Shown here piece after piece: positions 1-9,389 of a DNA stretch of 64,000 nt (position 1 is the first letter of the stretch; the number at the start of each line of letters is the position of its first letter). The stretch is from contig CAVTGO010000005.1 of the NCBI GenBank assembly GCA_963734275.1, forward strand, positions 1 to 64,000, written 5' to 3'. This stretch comes from CAVTGO01 sp963734275. Lineage in GTDB: Bacteria; Actinomycetota; UBA4738; HRBIN12. The notes beneath the pieces are model-generated. The model was given only the letters and a program-made list of their open reading frames with translations, had not been told where the DNA came from and ran no database searches. Position numbers and translations under genes: made by a program.

Positions 1-723
1 GAGACGGTCTTCTACGGCGCCTCGGCGATCTCGCCCGCGCGGCTCAAGGAAGCGATCGAGCGGATCGGCCCGGTCTTCGCGCAGTTCTACGGCCAGGCCG
101 AGGCGCCGATGGTGCTCACCTATCATGCGCAAGGCCGATCACGACGTGAACGACATGCGCCGGCTGGCGAGCTGCGGGCGGCCGGCGCCCTGGGTACAGG
201 CTCGAGCTGCTGGACGCCGAGGGCAATGCCGGTGCCCGACGGCGAGCCCGGCGAGATCTGCGTGCAGGGGCCGCTGGTGATGGACGGCTATCGCGATCCC
301 GAGCTGACGGCCGAGGCCTTCCGCGGCGGCTGGCTGCATACCGGGGACGTCGCGGTGCGCGATCCCGACGGCTTCCTGCGCATCGTCGACCGGACCAAGG
401 ACATGATCATCTCGGGCGGGTTCAACATCTATCCGCGCGAGATCGAGAACATCATCGCCGAGCATCCGGCGGTGGCCGAGGTCGCGGTGATCGGCGTGCC
501 GCACGAGAAATGGGGCGAGGCGGTCAAGGCGGTCGTCGTGCTCAAGCCCGGCGAAAGCGCCGGCGAAGCCGACATCATCGCGCCGGTGCGCGAGCGCGCA
601 AGGGCTCGTTCCAGGCGCCCAAGTCGGTCGAGTTCGTCGACGTCGATCCCGCAGACGCCGGTCGGCAAGCCCGACAAGAAGGCGCTGCGCGCGCACTACG
701 CCGTCCAACCCGCCGCAACCTAG
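1..723 (+). CDS. Class I adenylate-forming acyl-CoA ligase, C-terminal part (5' truncated by window edge, frameshifted)
   Basis: Activates a carboxylic acid to its acyl-CoA through an acyl-AMP. The reading frame enters at base 1, so only the C-terminal half is present. Visible are the ANL core motif GWLHTGDVAVRDPDGFLRIV (bases about 331-390), then RTKDMIISGGFNIYPREIE at about 391-450, and the C-terminal PVGKPDKKAL with the catalytic lysine region near 660-690. The frame slips near 130 and 200 and again between about 590 and 650, where the family sequence (RKGSFQAPKSVEFVD) continues in another frame. These are likely sequence errors. It leads a same-strand set (SDR, MaoC, DUF35, thiolase) typical of steroid or bile-acid side-chain breakdown in sphingomonads. 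The exact acyl substrate cannot be told. Confidence 0.8.
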   Translation, partial: ETVFYGASAISPARLKEAIERIGPVFAQFYGQAEAPMVLTYHAQGRSRRERHAPAGELRAAGALGTGSSCWTPRAMPVPDGEPGEICVQGPLVMDGYRDPELTAEAFRGGWLHTGDVAVRDPDGFLRIVDRTKDMIISGGFNIYPREIENIIAEHPAVAEVAVIGVPHEKWGEAVKAVVVLKPGESAGEADIIAPVRERARARSRRPSRSSSSTSIPQTPVGKPDKKALRAHYAVQPAAT

Positions 724-733
724 GACCCTGCCT

Positions 734-1662
734 TTGACCGACCCCAGCCAACCCCTCGCCGGCCGCGTCGTGCTGATCACCGGCGCCGGCCGCGGCCTCG
801 GCCGCGAGCACGCGCTCGCCTGCGCCGGCGCTCGGCGCGCGGATCGTGGTCAACGACTACGGCGGCTCGCGCCACGGTGTCGGCGCTTCCTCGGAACCGG
901 CGGAGCGGTGGTCGCGGAGATCGCGCCGCCGGCGGCGGGGCGTCTCCCGACCCCGGCAACGTCGCCGAGCCCGAGGATGCCGCGGCGATGGTCGAGTTGG
1001 CGTTGTCGCGCTTCGGCCGCCTTACGACGCGCTGGTCAACAACGCCGGCATCCTGCGCGACAAGAGCCTGGCTCAACATGTCGATCGACGAGTGGAGCCA
1101 GGTCGTCGACGTCCATCTGCGCGGCACCTTCGTCATGACCCAGGCGGCGGGGCGCCGCTGGCGCGACCAGGCCAAGGCGGGAACGACGGTCGCGGCGCGC
1201 GTGGTCAACACCTCGTCGGGCAGCGGCCTGTTCGGCAACTTCGGCCAGGCCAACTACAGCGCGGCCAAGTGCGGGATCGCCTCGCTCACCGTGCTCGCCG
1301 CGATCGAGCTCGGCCGCTACGTGTCACCGCCAACGCCATCGCGCCGGTCGGCAAGACGCGGCTGCTGTCCGAGGACCCCGAGGCGCTCAAGCTCAACGAG
1401 GGCTTCGACCCGATGGACCCCGCCGACGTTCTCCGCTGGTCACCTGGCTGGTCAGCGAGAACTCGGTGAAGGTCAGCGGGCAGATCTTCTCGGTGGTCGG
1501 CGGCTATGTTGGCGTGGTCGAGGGCTACATCACCGGTCCCTTCATGCAACACGAGGGCAAGCTCAGATCGCCCAGATCGACGCCGAGCTGCCCGCGGTCA
1601 TCGCCAGGGCGCGGCCGCGCACCAACGTGTTCGCATCGCATCCTTACCTGAAAGGCCGCTGA
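734..1662 (+). CDS. SDR-family 3-hydroxyacyl-CoA dehydrogenase-like protein (multiply frameshifted)
   Basis: NAD(P)-dependent short-chain dehydrogenase, most like the 3-hydroxyacyl-CoA dehydrogenase domain of multifunctional beta-oxidation enzymes, with IVVNDYGGSRHGVGASSEPA after the nucleotide-binding strand. It starts at TTG 734, ten bases after the ligase stop. Seen in order: TGAGRGLGRE (Gly-rich NAD loop, about residue 16), NNAGILRDKS, NTSSGSGLFG with the catalytic Ser, and YSAAKCG (YxxxK). These motifs lie in three different frames, so at least six single-base slips break the gene; the restored length is about 305 residues. The C-terminal half is longer than in minimal SDRs, as in the MFE-type enzymes. 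The stop overlaps the next start by one base (TGATG). Confidence 0.8.
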
Positions 1663-2493
1663 TGCCGATCGACCTCTCCGCGGTCGGCACCGAGACCGGG
1701 CCGCATCCGGTGACCTGGAACTCGCGCGACGCGATCATCTACGCGCTCGGCGTCGGCGCGGGCTGCGGAAGACCCTTATGGCGAACTCGCCTTCACCACC
1801 GAGAACTCGGCCGGGATCGCGCAGCAGGTGCTGCCGACCTTCGCGCTCGTGGTCAACGCGCGCTCGGCGCCGATGCTTGCGATCGGCGATTTCGACCGCA
1901 GCAAGTCGGTGCACGGCGAGGAAATGCTGGTCCTGCATCGAGCCGCTGCCACCCGACGGCGCCGGCTTCAGCAACAACCGCATCGAGGCGATCTACGACA
2001 AAGGCAGCGGCGCGCTGGTCGTGCGTTCGACAGCCTGACGGCCGAGGACGGGCGCCCGCTCGCCACCGCCAGGATCGGCCAGTTCATCCGCGGCGAAGGC
2101 GGCTTCGGCGGCGATCCCGGCCGAAGCTCGACTGGGCGGCGCCGGAGCGGCCTGCGGACCATGTCGTCGAGCAGCAAACCCGGCCGGACCAGGCGCTGCT
2201 CTACCGGCTCTCGGCGACCGCAACCCGCTGCATTCCGACCCCGCCTTCGCCACGCGCGGCGGCTTCGAGCGGCCGATACTGGACGGCATGTGCAGCTTCG
2301 GCTTCGTCGGGCGCGCGTGGTGGCGCTGGCCGGCCACGATCCGGCCCGCTTCAAGTCGATGAAGGCCCGCTTCTCGAAGCCGGTCTTTCCGGGCGAAACC
2401 CTGCGCACCGAGTTCTGGGCCGACGGCGGCTCGCTGCGCTTCCGCACCTTCGTGGGAGATCGTATGGTACTCGACGCCGGGGAGGCAGAGTAG
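1662..2493 (+). CDS. MaoC-family enoyl-CoA hydratase (double hot-dog, frameshifted)
   Basis: Hydrates a 2-enoyl-CoA to the 3-hydroxyacyl-CoA, feeding the SDR just upstream. About 277 residues when frames are joined, the normal size for a two-hot-dog hydratase. The hydratase-2 motif reads SGDRNPLHSDP (Asp and His catalytic) near 2210-2245, but a one-base slip at about 2212 garbles it in the literal frame. It is followed by HGMCSFGFVG-like text, also split by a slip near 2285. The N-terminal half carries TTENSAGIAQQVLPTFALVV near 1795-1850. The stop TAG is one base before the DUF35 start. Confidence 0.8.
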
Positions 2494-2494
2494 C

Positions 2495-2898
2495 ATGAGT
2501 TCGAAATCCGTACCGACGCCGACCCCCGAGACCCAGCCTTTCTGGGACAAGGCACGCGCGCACGAGCTGTGGCTGCCGAAGTGCGTGGACACGGGCAAAG
2601 TGTTCTTCCCGCCGCGCGCCTTCTCGCCGTTCACCGGCGGGGCAGTCGCCTGGGAGCAGGCGAGCGGACGCGCGCGGCTCGCCTCGTTCGTCATCGTCCA
2701 TCGGGCCATGCCCGGCTATGAGGCACCCTATGTCGTCGCCCTGGCCGAGCTCGAGGAAGGCCCGCGGATGATGACCAACCTGCCCCGGCGCGCCCGCCGA
2801 TCCCGCCGCGCTGCTGCGTCGGCGCGCCGCTCACCGTCACATTCGAGGAGCGGGGCGACGTGGTCATCCCGCAATTCCGTCTGGCGGACGCGGCATGA
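2495..2898 (+). CDS. DUF35 / OB-fold acyl-CoA-associated protein (partner of the SCP2-type thiolase)
   Basis: About 133 residues. Proteins of this family (ChsH2 C-terminal domain and relatives) bind the adjacent thiolase-like protein and are needed for retro-aldol or thiolytic cleavage of side-chain acyl-CoAs. The N-terminal zinc-ribbon region is degenerate here: it reads LPKCVDTGKVFFPPRAFSPF, keeping only one of the usual four cysteines. The OB-fold part (ASFVIVHRAMPGYEAPYVVA) is intact up to about base 2785, after which a slip moves the frame (GAPLTVTFEERGDVVIPQFR is in another frame). It overlaps the next gene by four bases (ATGA), which suggests translational coupling with the thiolase and supports a complex. 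Confidence 0.75.
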
Positions 2899-4025
2899 GC
2901 GAGGTGGTGATCGTCGGAGCCGCCAAGTCCGCGCGGCTCGGGGTCATCCCGGACGAGTCGGCGATGTCGCTCGCCACCGAGTGCGCGATCGCCGCGCTGG
3001 CGCAAGCCGGACTGAAGATCAGCGACGTCGATGGCGTCGCCGGGACGATGTCGCCGATCGAGATCGCCTTTGCGCTCGGCGCCAGGCCGCGCTGGCTCGC
3101 GGGACGATGGTCGGGGGCTGCTCCTACTTCCTGCACATCCGCCACGCTGTCGCGGCGATCCGCGCCGGCCAGGCCCAGGTCGTGGTGATCGCCCACGGCG
3201 AATCCGGCCGCTCGCACGTCGGTTCACCGGGCTGGGCGCGCGCGCCGAGCAGCATGACCGGGCAGTTCGAGCACCCCTACGGCGCGCTTGCCCCTTACGC
3301 CAGCTTCACCCTGCCGGTCGTCGCCTACCTCGACAAGTACGGCCTCGGCGAAGCCGATCTCGCCGAGATCCCGGTGGCGAGTCGCGCTGGGCCAGCCCGC
3401 AACCCGCGCGCCTTCCGGCCCAAGCTGCTGAGCGTCGACGACGTGCTCGCCTCGCCGCTGATCGCCTGGCCGTTCCACCAGCTCGAATGCTGCCCGGTCA
3501 ACGACGGCGGCGGCGCGCTCGTGCTGACCTCGCGCGAGCGCGCCGCCGACATGGACCTCAGCCACCGCCCGGTCACGGTGATCGGCAGCGGCGAATCCTG
3601 CGAAGGCCCGGGCCCCCTCTTCATGGAGGACCTGACCAGCTTCCGCGGCTTCCGCGACGCTTCGGCCGAAGCCATGCGCACCGCCGGGATCGCGCACGCC
3701 GATGTCGACCACCTGATGATCTACGACGCCTTTGCGCACCTGCCCATCTACGGGCTCGAGGACATGGGCTTCGTCGGCCGCGGCGAGGCGGTCGACTTCA
3801 TCCGCGGCGGCGCGACCAGCCCCGGCGGCTCGCTTCCCACCAACACCAACGGCGGCGGCATCCTCTACGCGCACACCGGCATGTACGGCATGTTCGCGCT
3901 GCTGAAGCGGTGCGCCAGCTGCGGGGCGAAGCCGCGGCGCAGCTCGACGGTCCGCAGGTTAGCCTGGCCTCGGCGCCGGCGGCATGTTCAGCGCGGCCGG
4001 CGCTGTGGCGTTCCGCGCCGGCTGA
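2895..4025 (+). CDS. SCP2-type thiolase-like protein (lipid-transfer / side-chain aldolase family, frameshifted)
   Basis: Resembles Ltp2-type thiolase-like proteins, which with a DUF35 partner cleave side-chain hydroxyacyl-CoAs by retro-aldol chemistry. About 376 residues if frames are joined. Seen: AAKSARLGVIPDESAMSLAT at the N-terminus, MVGGCSYFLHIRHAVAAIRA, DVDHLMIYDAFAHLP and the Gly-rich TSPGGSLPTNTNGGGILYAH near the C-terminus (about 3815-3875). Slips lie near 3090, 3390 and 3905-3970. The end converges with the MFS gene, leaving only three bases between stops, so there is no room for a separate terminator. Which sterol or other acyl-CoA is cleaved is not visible. Confidence 0.75.
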
Positions 4026-4028
4026 GCG

Positions 4029-5260
4029 TCAGGCGCGCTCAGGCTGCGCGTCCGCTTCGTGGGTGGGAGGCCGCAGGAACAGGAACAGCGACGCGCCGAT
4101 CGCGGTCGTCAGCGCCATGATGTAGAGGTAGGGGCTGAAATGGTCCTCGATCCTCAGCGTGACGCTGAGCAGCAGCGCCCCGAGGGTAGAACTCAGCGTC
4201 ATTCCCGCGGAAATCAGCCCGACCACACTGCCGTAGACCCGGCTTTCGAAATGACGCGCGGCGAGATAGGCCATGAGGTCGATCTCGGCCCCCTGGGCGA
4301 GGCCCATCAGCACGATCGCCAGCGTGACCACCGGCAGCGCATCGAGCGGCGACGCCATCAGGAACAGCCCGATCGTCGGCAGGCCGAGCGCGACCGCCGC
4401 CACGATGTTCGGCGGCAGCCGGTCCACCGAGAAGCCGCAGAGGAAGCGCCCGCACATGACCGTCACGCCGTAGAGCGAGATCAGCCAGGAAGCCGCCGCC
4501 GAGCCGATCTGCTGCTCCATCAGCACCAGCTTGAACTGCGAGCCGGTCAGCACATGGGTCCCGTTGCACAGCGCCAGCCCGCCAGCGAGCAACCAGAAGA
4601 ACGAGCTGCGCGAGATCTGCCGGTAGTCCCCCAGTTGACCCGCCCGCGCGGAGGCGTCGCCGCGTCGGGCGCGCGCTGCTCCTGCTTCGGGATCATGACC
4701 AGGACCACGACTCCCGAGATCGCGGTGAAGGCGCCCAGCGCGACGAAGCCGGCCCGCCAGCCGTGCGTGTCGATCAGCCAGTTGAGCGCGGGCACCGCGA
4801 ACACCAGCAGGAACGCGCCGCCGCTGGCCACGATCGATAGCGCCAGGCCGCGCGCTTCCTTGAAGTTCAGCGACACCAGCCGCGTGTAGACCAGCGCCGA
4901 ATTGGTCGTGCCGATCGTCAGCTGCAAGAAGACGAGCGCGAAATAGACCGCCAGGCTGCCGTTCATCATGCTGCAGGCGAACTTGGCGAACGGCAGGCAG
5001 ACGATGCCGATCACGGTGATCCGCTTCACCCCGAACAGATCGGTCAGCCAGCCGACGAAGGGCACGATCAGGATCTGGGCCATCCCGAGCGTGCCGATCA
5101 GCGCGAACTCTGCCCGGGCCCAGCCGAATTCGGCGATGAGCGCCGGGGCGAAGAGGCTGGCGGTCGAGATGGGGTGAGGCCGAGGTCCCCGACGCGAGGC
5201 CGAGCGTGGCCGCGAACAGCGCCCGCCGAGTTCTCCCGGAATTCGTGACCGCCCTTCACC
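4029..5260 (-). CDS. MFS transporter (frameshifted at the N-terminus and centre)
   Basis: Twelve-helix major-facilitator permease. The C-terminal half (4029-4592) and most of the N-terminal half (4547-5083) are in two frames, with the slip near 4640. The N-terminal 60 residues upstream of 5083 run through two further frames (ALFAATLGLASG, then SLFAPALIAEFGWARAEFAL), so the start near 5260 is approximate. The loop after helix 2 has GWLTDLFGVKR, a typical MFS A-motif. It lies head to tail with the minus-strand SDR. It probably carries an organic acid or a sterol-like substrate for the neighbouring catabolic genes, by context only. Confidence 0.75.
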
Positions 5261-5300
5261 CCGCTCTCCCGATTTGCCGCGCTTCGCCCCCTTTGCGGGA

Positions 5301-6092
5301 TCAGGTCGCCCGCGGCCCGTCCTCGCGCCGCGGCGTCGCGATCGTGGCGATCAGGGCGCCGCGATTCTCGATGCCGTTGCGGGCGCCATCATCTCCCTCG
5401 CCGCCTCGCCGCCCATGATGTCGACGGGCTCCTTGCCGAGCGCGTCGAACGCCTCCTGGCGACGTCGTCGGGCGACTGCGCCTTGGTGATATACATAGCC
5501 GGCGCGCGCCATGTAAGGCGTCGCGGTGAAGTTGATGACCAAGTGCATCACGTCGATGCCCATCGGCGCGCATTCGGCCCAGATCGCTTCGGTCCACAGC
5601 CGGCTGAACGCCTTGACGCCGCAATAGGTCGCCAGCGTCACCGAACCGAGATAGCTCGCGGTCGATCCGGTCATGATGATCCCCGCCGCGACCGCGCGGC
5701 TTCATCAGCGCGCCGTAGTGGTGCAGGAAATCGGCCTGATTGATCACGTTGATGCCGATCAGGTCGCGGTAGGCCTGCTTGTCGAGGTCGATGAAGTTGC
5801 CGCGGATCTTGTTGGCGCCGGCGTTGTAGAATAGGAAGCCGACCTCGATGTCGTCGGTGAGCTTGCGCGCCTGCTCGATCGCGTCGTAATCGGCGAGGTC
5901 GATCGAGCCGGTGCGCACCTCGACGCCGTGCTTTTCGCGAATCCACCTGGCCGTCTCTTCGAGCGCCTCGAGCTTGCGCGCGATCAGACGATTTGCTGCC
6001 GGCATCCGCCAGCTCGTGCCAGGCCGAAGCCCAATTCCCTGGAGCCACCGGTGATCACCGCCCAGGGGCCATACTCTCTTGAGATCGCTCAT
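5301..6092 (-). CDS. SDR-family oxidoreductase (frameshifted)
   Basis: Short-chain dehydrogenase of about 265 residues. Start ATG at 6092. The cofactor loop region (GVITGGSRGIG-type) is scrambled by slips near 6000-6060. Downstream text is clear: EHGVEV-type segment EKHGVEVRTGSIDLADYDAI, then FLFYNAGANKIRGNFIDLD (NNAG equivalent), TGSTASYLGS (catalytic Ser), and YCGVKAFSR (YxxxK). The last part (ATPYMARAGYVYHQGA) suggests a ketone or alcohol dehydrogenase of the 17-beta-HSD type. It is divergent from the TetR regulator across a 147-base gap, so that regulator may control it. Confidence 0.75.
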   Translation of the reverse strand: MSDLKRVWPLGGDHRWLQGIGLRPGTSWRMPAANRLIARKLEALEETARWIREKHGVEVRTGSIDLADYDAIEQARKLTDDIEVGFLFYNAGANKIRGNFIDLDKQAYRDLIGINVINQADFLHHYGALMKPRGRGGDHHDRIDRELSRFGDAGDLLRRQGVQPAVDRSDLGRMRADGHRRDALGHQLHRDALHGARRLCISPRRSRPTTSPGGVRRARQGARRHHGRRGGEGDDGARNGIENRGALIATIATPRREDGPRAT

Positions 6093-6176
6093 GCGTGATT
6101 TCCTTTCGCTCGACCGGCTGCTTGCGGCGCGCCAGACCTTGGCAACCCATCCCAAACCGTTCTTGCAACAAAAACT

Positions 6177-6209
6177 AACCGGTCGATTGCAGAAATCAAT
6201 CGGTCGGTT
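6177..6209. promoter_or_regulatory. Imperfect inverted repeat, candidate TetR operator
   Basis: In the gap between the divergent SDR (start 6092) and TetR (start 6240). Two 12-base arms, 6177-6188 and 6198-6209, separated by nine bases, match as an inverted repeat at 10 of 12 positions (AACCGGTCGATT against the complement of AATCGGTCGGTT). TetR proteins often bind such sites between themselves and a divergent target. No footprint evidence; the pairing could be chance. Confidence 0.35.
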
Positions 6210-6239
6210 TATTGTGAGTTCCGGATTCCCGTCGAAGGG

Positions 6240-6985
6240 ATGCGGGAGAAGACCTTGAAAGAGCGCCCAACCGAAGGCCTCGCAGCCACGGCCGCCAATG
6301 ACCTGGTGGCAGAAGACGATGGCGCCGAGGCGGCCGCCGCGGCCCAGACCTCGCGCCCGCGACGCCGCGCCTACCTGTCGGCCGACGAGCGCAAGCAGCA
6401 GATCCTGCGGGCCGCGCAGGAGGCTTTCTCGCGATCGAGCCTGCACGGCGTCAGCACGCGCGAGATCGCCAAGGCGGCCGACATCAACCCGGCGACCCTG
6501 TTCGAGCACTTCGGCTCCAAGGAAGCGCTGTTCCAGGAAGCGGTGATCGGGCCGCTGTTCAAGGAACTGCGCGAGATGAAGAGCCGCGCCTCGGTCTACC
6601 AGGGCTCCTCGCGCGATCTGACGAGCGAGGTCGCCGTGGCCGGCGTGCAGCGGCAGATGGGTGTGATGAAGCGGCTGTTTCCGCTGTTCACCACCGCGCT
6701 GTTCTCGGACCTGGAGACCGGCAAGGCGCTCTACCGCGAGCATTTCGTCCCGTTCATTGAAGAACGCGAGAACATGATGCGCGGGCTCGCGACGGCCGAG
6801 ACCGACCCCTATTTTCTCCAGCTCATGACGATCGGCGTGCTGTTCATCGTCGCCATGGACGAGACTTTCGGCGATGGGCGGCTGAGCCGCGCCGCCGCGG
6901 CCAAGCAGTTCGTCAACCTGGTCGAGCACGGCACGGCGCCGCGCCCGCATGCGGCCGCCTCGACTCGCCATCCCTTGCCCGGCTC
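6240..6985 (+). CDS. TetR-family transcriptional regulator
   Basis: DNA-binding repressor. There is a long low-complexity N-terminal tail (about 50 residues, Ala/Glu rich), then the HTH: QQILRAAQEAFSRSSLHGVS and REIAKAADINPATLFEHFGS, near residues 60-102. The ligand domain runs to about 6950. The start is uncertain: ATG 6240 gives the long tail and a start nearer the HTH is possible. There is no stop before the following aldo/keto reductase sequence, so the frame reads through. I infer a lost stop or frame slip near 6960-6990 rather than a real fusion. Likely controls the divergent SDR and MFS genes. Confidence 0.75.
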
Positions 6986-6987
6986 GC

Positions 6988-7484
6988 AGCTGCACGACCG
7001 CCGAAGGCTGGGCAACTCGGACCTCTGGGTTTCGCCGCTGGCGCTCGAAGCCGCCGATTTCGGCGGCATCGACCGCGACCTGTCGACCGACAGCCTGCAG
7101 GAAATGCTCGACCTTTACCTGACGCGCGGCGGCAATTTCATCGAGACGACCAACTATTTCGAAGGCGACCGGCTCGAGGAGATGATGCTCGCCCTCGTCC
7201 GCGAACGCCGCGACGAGATCGTCCTCGCCGCCAACCATCGCCTGCTGCCCTCGACGAGCCATTCGCGCCGCGGCGGGACCTTTCACTTCCGCTTCGTCAG
7301 CTCGGTCGAGGAGCGCCTCGGCCAACTGGGCGTCGACTACCTCGACCTCCTTTTCGTCGATGGGCTGGAGGACGGCGTGCAGGCCGCCGAAGTCGTCGAT
7401 GCCTGCGACGAGCTGATCAGGGCGGGCAAGATCCGCTACGCCGGCTTCTCGGACATTCCGGCCTGGCAGGTCTCGCGCACAAGG
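6988..7484 (+). pseudogene. Aldo/keto reductase, N-terminal half only (cut at a contig join)
   Basis: Begins RRLGNSDLWVSPLALEAADF, the conserved AKR start, then NFIETTNYFEGDRLEEMM (Tyr/Asp active-site region), and VEERLGQLGVDYLDLLFVDG. It ends at YAGFSDIPAWQVSR. A complete AKR of this group has about 350 residues; only about 165 are here. The text changes within a few bases at about 7480-7486 into the start of a phosphoglycerate mutase of different composition. It is read in the same frame as the TetR gene, which is probably accidental. NADPH-dependent reduction of a carbonyl compound would be its role if complete. Confidence 0.7.
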
Positions 7485-7485
7485 C

Positions 7486-8682
7486 GACGGCATGGCAATT
7501 ATCCGGCTCGAGGTGCTTGGCGGCAAAACTCCTCTTGAGGCTGCCAGGACACCCAATATGGATTGGCTTGCGACGCGCGGTGTTTTTGGTTTGGCTCATG
7601 TGATTCCAAAAGGTTTCCCGCCCGGCAGCGATGTCGGCAACATGAGTATCATGGGCTATGATCCTGCGGTGTATCATACCGGCCGGTCGCCTCTGGAAGC
7701 CGCAAGCATGGGGGTACGCTCGGACCTAAGGACATCCCTTTCCGATGTAATTTGGTCACCTTCGGCGGCAGCGGTCCTGAAACCATCATGGAGGACTTTA
7801 CCTCGGGGCATATTACTACCGAAGAAGCTCGTGAAATCATCCGCGACATCGCCGCCACGCTCGGTGGCGACGGCATCGAGTTCTTTCCCGGTGTCAGCTA
7901 TCGTCACTTGATGGTCTGGCGCGACGGCCAAGAAAAGTGGAAACGACGCCGCCGCACGATATCACCGATCAGAAGATCTCCGGGTATATGCCAAAAGGCG
8001 ATGGCGCCGAGCAATTGCTTAAGCTTATGGTGATTCTCAGGCGATTCTCGCCGATCATCCGGTCAATAAAACGCGACAAGCCCAGGGGCAACGACGGGCA
8101 ACCAGTATCTGGTTATGGGGACAGGGGCGGGCGCCGGTGCTGCCGCCTTTGACGAAACGCTTCGGGATTAAAGGCGGCGTCATCTCCGCGGTCGATATCA
8201 TCCACGGCCTTGGCGTATACGCCGGCCTACGAGCACATCGATGTGCCGGGAATCACCGGTTTTCTGGACACGAATTATCGCGGTAAAGGTGGAGTATGGC
8301 GTCAAGTCGCTCGATAAGAACGACTTTGTTTTTATTCACGTTGAGCGACCCCGACGAAGCCGGCCATATGGGCGATGTCGAGAAAAAAATTCAGGCTCTA
8401 GAAGACTTCGATGAAAAGGTTGTGGGCACGGTGCTCAAAGGCATGGCGCACAGAAAAGATTGGCGTCTGTTATTGATGCCCGATCATCCGACTGCTTATC
8501 GCGCTGAAGACACACGTCTCTGAGCCGGTGCCCTTTGGACTTATTCGCCGCAACAGCCTCGCAATAACGGCAATGTCGGGTACAATGAGAAGGACGCTGC
8601 TAAGACCGGCGTGGTTGCCAAGAAAGCCTTTAAACTCATCGACGCCTTAATCGAGGGGAGGCAAACGTGGACCGAAATCTAG
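7486..8682 (+). CDS. apgM: 2,3-bisphosphoglycerate-independent phosphoglycerate mutase, ApgM type (5' cut, frameshifted)
   Basis: Interconverts 3- and 2-phosphoglycerate using two divalent metals. Sequence begins at GDGMA, the metal-binding Asp-Gly motif of the alkaline-phosphatase fold, so only the first few residues are missing. Then LGGKTPLEAARTPNMDWLA, GFPPGSDVGNMSIMGYDP with the nucleophile Ser, TGRSPLEAASMGV, and DEAGHMGDVEKK near 8350-8390 with the second metal site. The gene crosses several frame slips (near 7715, 7930, 8028, 8205-8235, 8290, 8345, 8450, 8490). GC is lower than in both flanks (about 50% in one line I counted) and lysine is common. The end overlaps the GlpX start by 16 bases. 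The donor is not the flanking sphingomonad or actinobacterium. Confidence 0.85.
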
Positions 8683-8853
8683 CTCTAGAGCGATCCGAGT
8701 CACTGAAGCGACCGCCTTGAGTTGCGCCCGCTTAACCGGTCGCGGCGATGAAAAGGCCGCAGATCAGGCGGCGGTGGATGCGATGAGAAAGGCATTCGAT
8801 GCCCTTCCGATCGACGGCACCGTGGTTATCGGTGAAGGCGAACGAGACGAGAC
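8667..8853 (+). pseudogene. glpX: Class II fructose-1,6-bisphosphatase GlpX, N-terminal fragment
   Basis: Start GTG 8667 after a purine-rich GAGGGGAGG. After one slip near 8688 the text reads SCARLTGRGDEKAADQAAVD and ends VVIGEGERDE, the conserved N-terminal metal-site segment of GlpX. A full GlpX has about 320 residues; only about 60 are present. From about 8853 the sequence no longer follows the family and becomes actinobacterial-style DNA read best on the other strand. ApgM next to GlpX is a sensible gluconeogenic pair, which argues that the cut is an artefact. Confidence 0.75.
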
Positions 8854-8989
8854 AGGTCGCGCCGACTTCGTCGCCCAGCGGCGATGTACGAACGGGATGC
8901 TGCGCGCCTGCGCCATCGCGTTCGCGCGGGGAATCCCTGAGGATAGGCCCGCTGAGGGCGAGTCCCGATGACGATCAGGTCGACGCGGG

Positions 8990-9385
8990 CGTTCGGGTCG
9001 CTCATCGGGACGTGCCCAAGGGTCTGCGTGGTCCCTGAGCAGCGAAGGCGAGTGAGCTGAACGAGGAGCGCGGCAGCGGTTCGCACGGCATGCCCGATCT
9101 GCCATCGGTCCCGTGTCGTGGCCCAGTCGACCGGCGGAGCTGAGACGCTCCAATCACCTTCGGCGAGGTTGATGGGCACGTTGATCGAGAGAGTGACGAC
9201 GAGGACGACGAGAAGCAGAGCGAGCGCTGCCAGGGTCAGCCAGAAGGCTCGATCGCGCATCCGGGCGTTCAGGGGTGAGGATGCCGGTCCCGATGATCGC
9301 GGGGAAGAGCAGCACGGTCGCCAGCGCGGGCAGCGCGACGAGCGCCACCTGTTGGGGAGTTCCGCGGTAGGCGCGCCCGGATCTG
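8990..9385 (-). pseudogene. DUF1772 (anthrone-oxygenase-like) membrane protein, fragment
   Basis: Minus-strand frame 9260 to about 9050 reads LNARMRDRAFWLTLAALALL, then VTLSINVPINLAEGDWSV, and WATTRDRWQIGHAVRTAAAL. This is the C-terminal half of DUF1772, with the NxPxN and RxRW...HxxRT pattern. One frame slip near 9270 joins it to a hydrophobic helix, ALPALATVLLFPAIIGTGIL (about 9290-9350). The first half of the family is missing and the frame upstream passes directly into glycosyltransferase sequence. About 8853-9000 holds only short open stretches that I cannot assign. Function unknown, probably a four-helix membrane protein. Confidence 0.45.
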
Positions 9386-9389
9386 ACCG

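Noticed and set aside
5301..7556. A 751-codon minus-strand frame covering the SDR and the region opposite TetR
   Set aside because: Only the part below 6092 matches a family. The upper part is the complement of the TetR and AKR genes.
7400..9000. A mobile element or integrated island explaining the change of genome
   Set aside because: No transposase, integrase, tRNA or terminal repeat is visible, and genes are cut mid-domain on both sides, so a join artefact is simpler.
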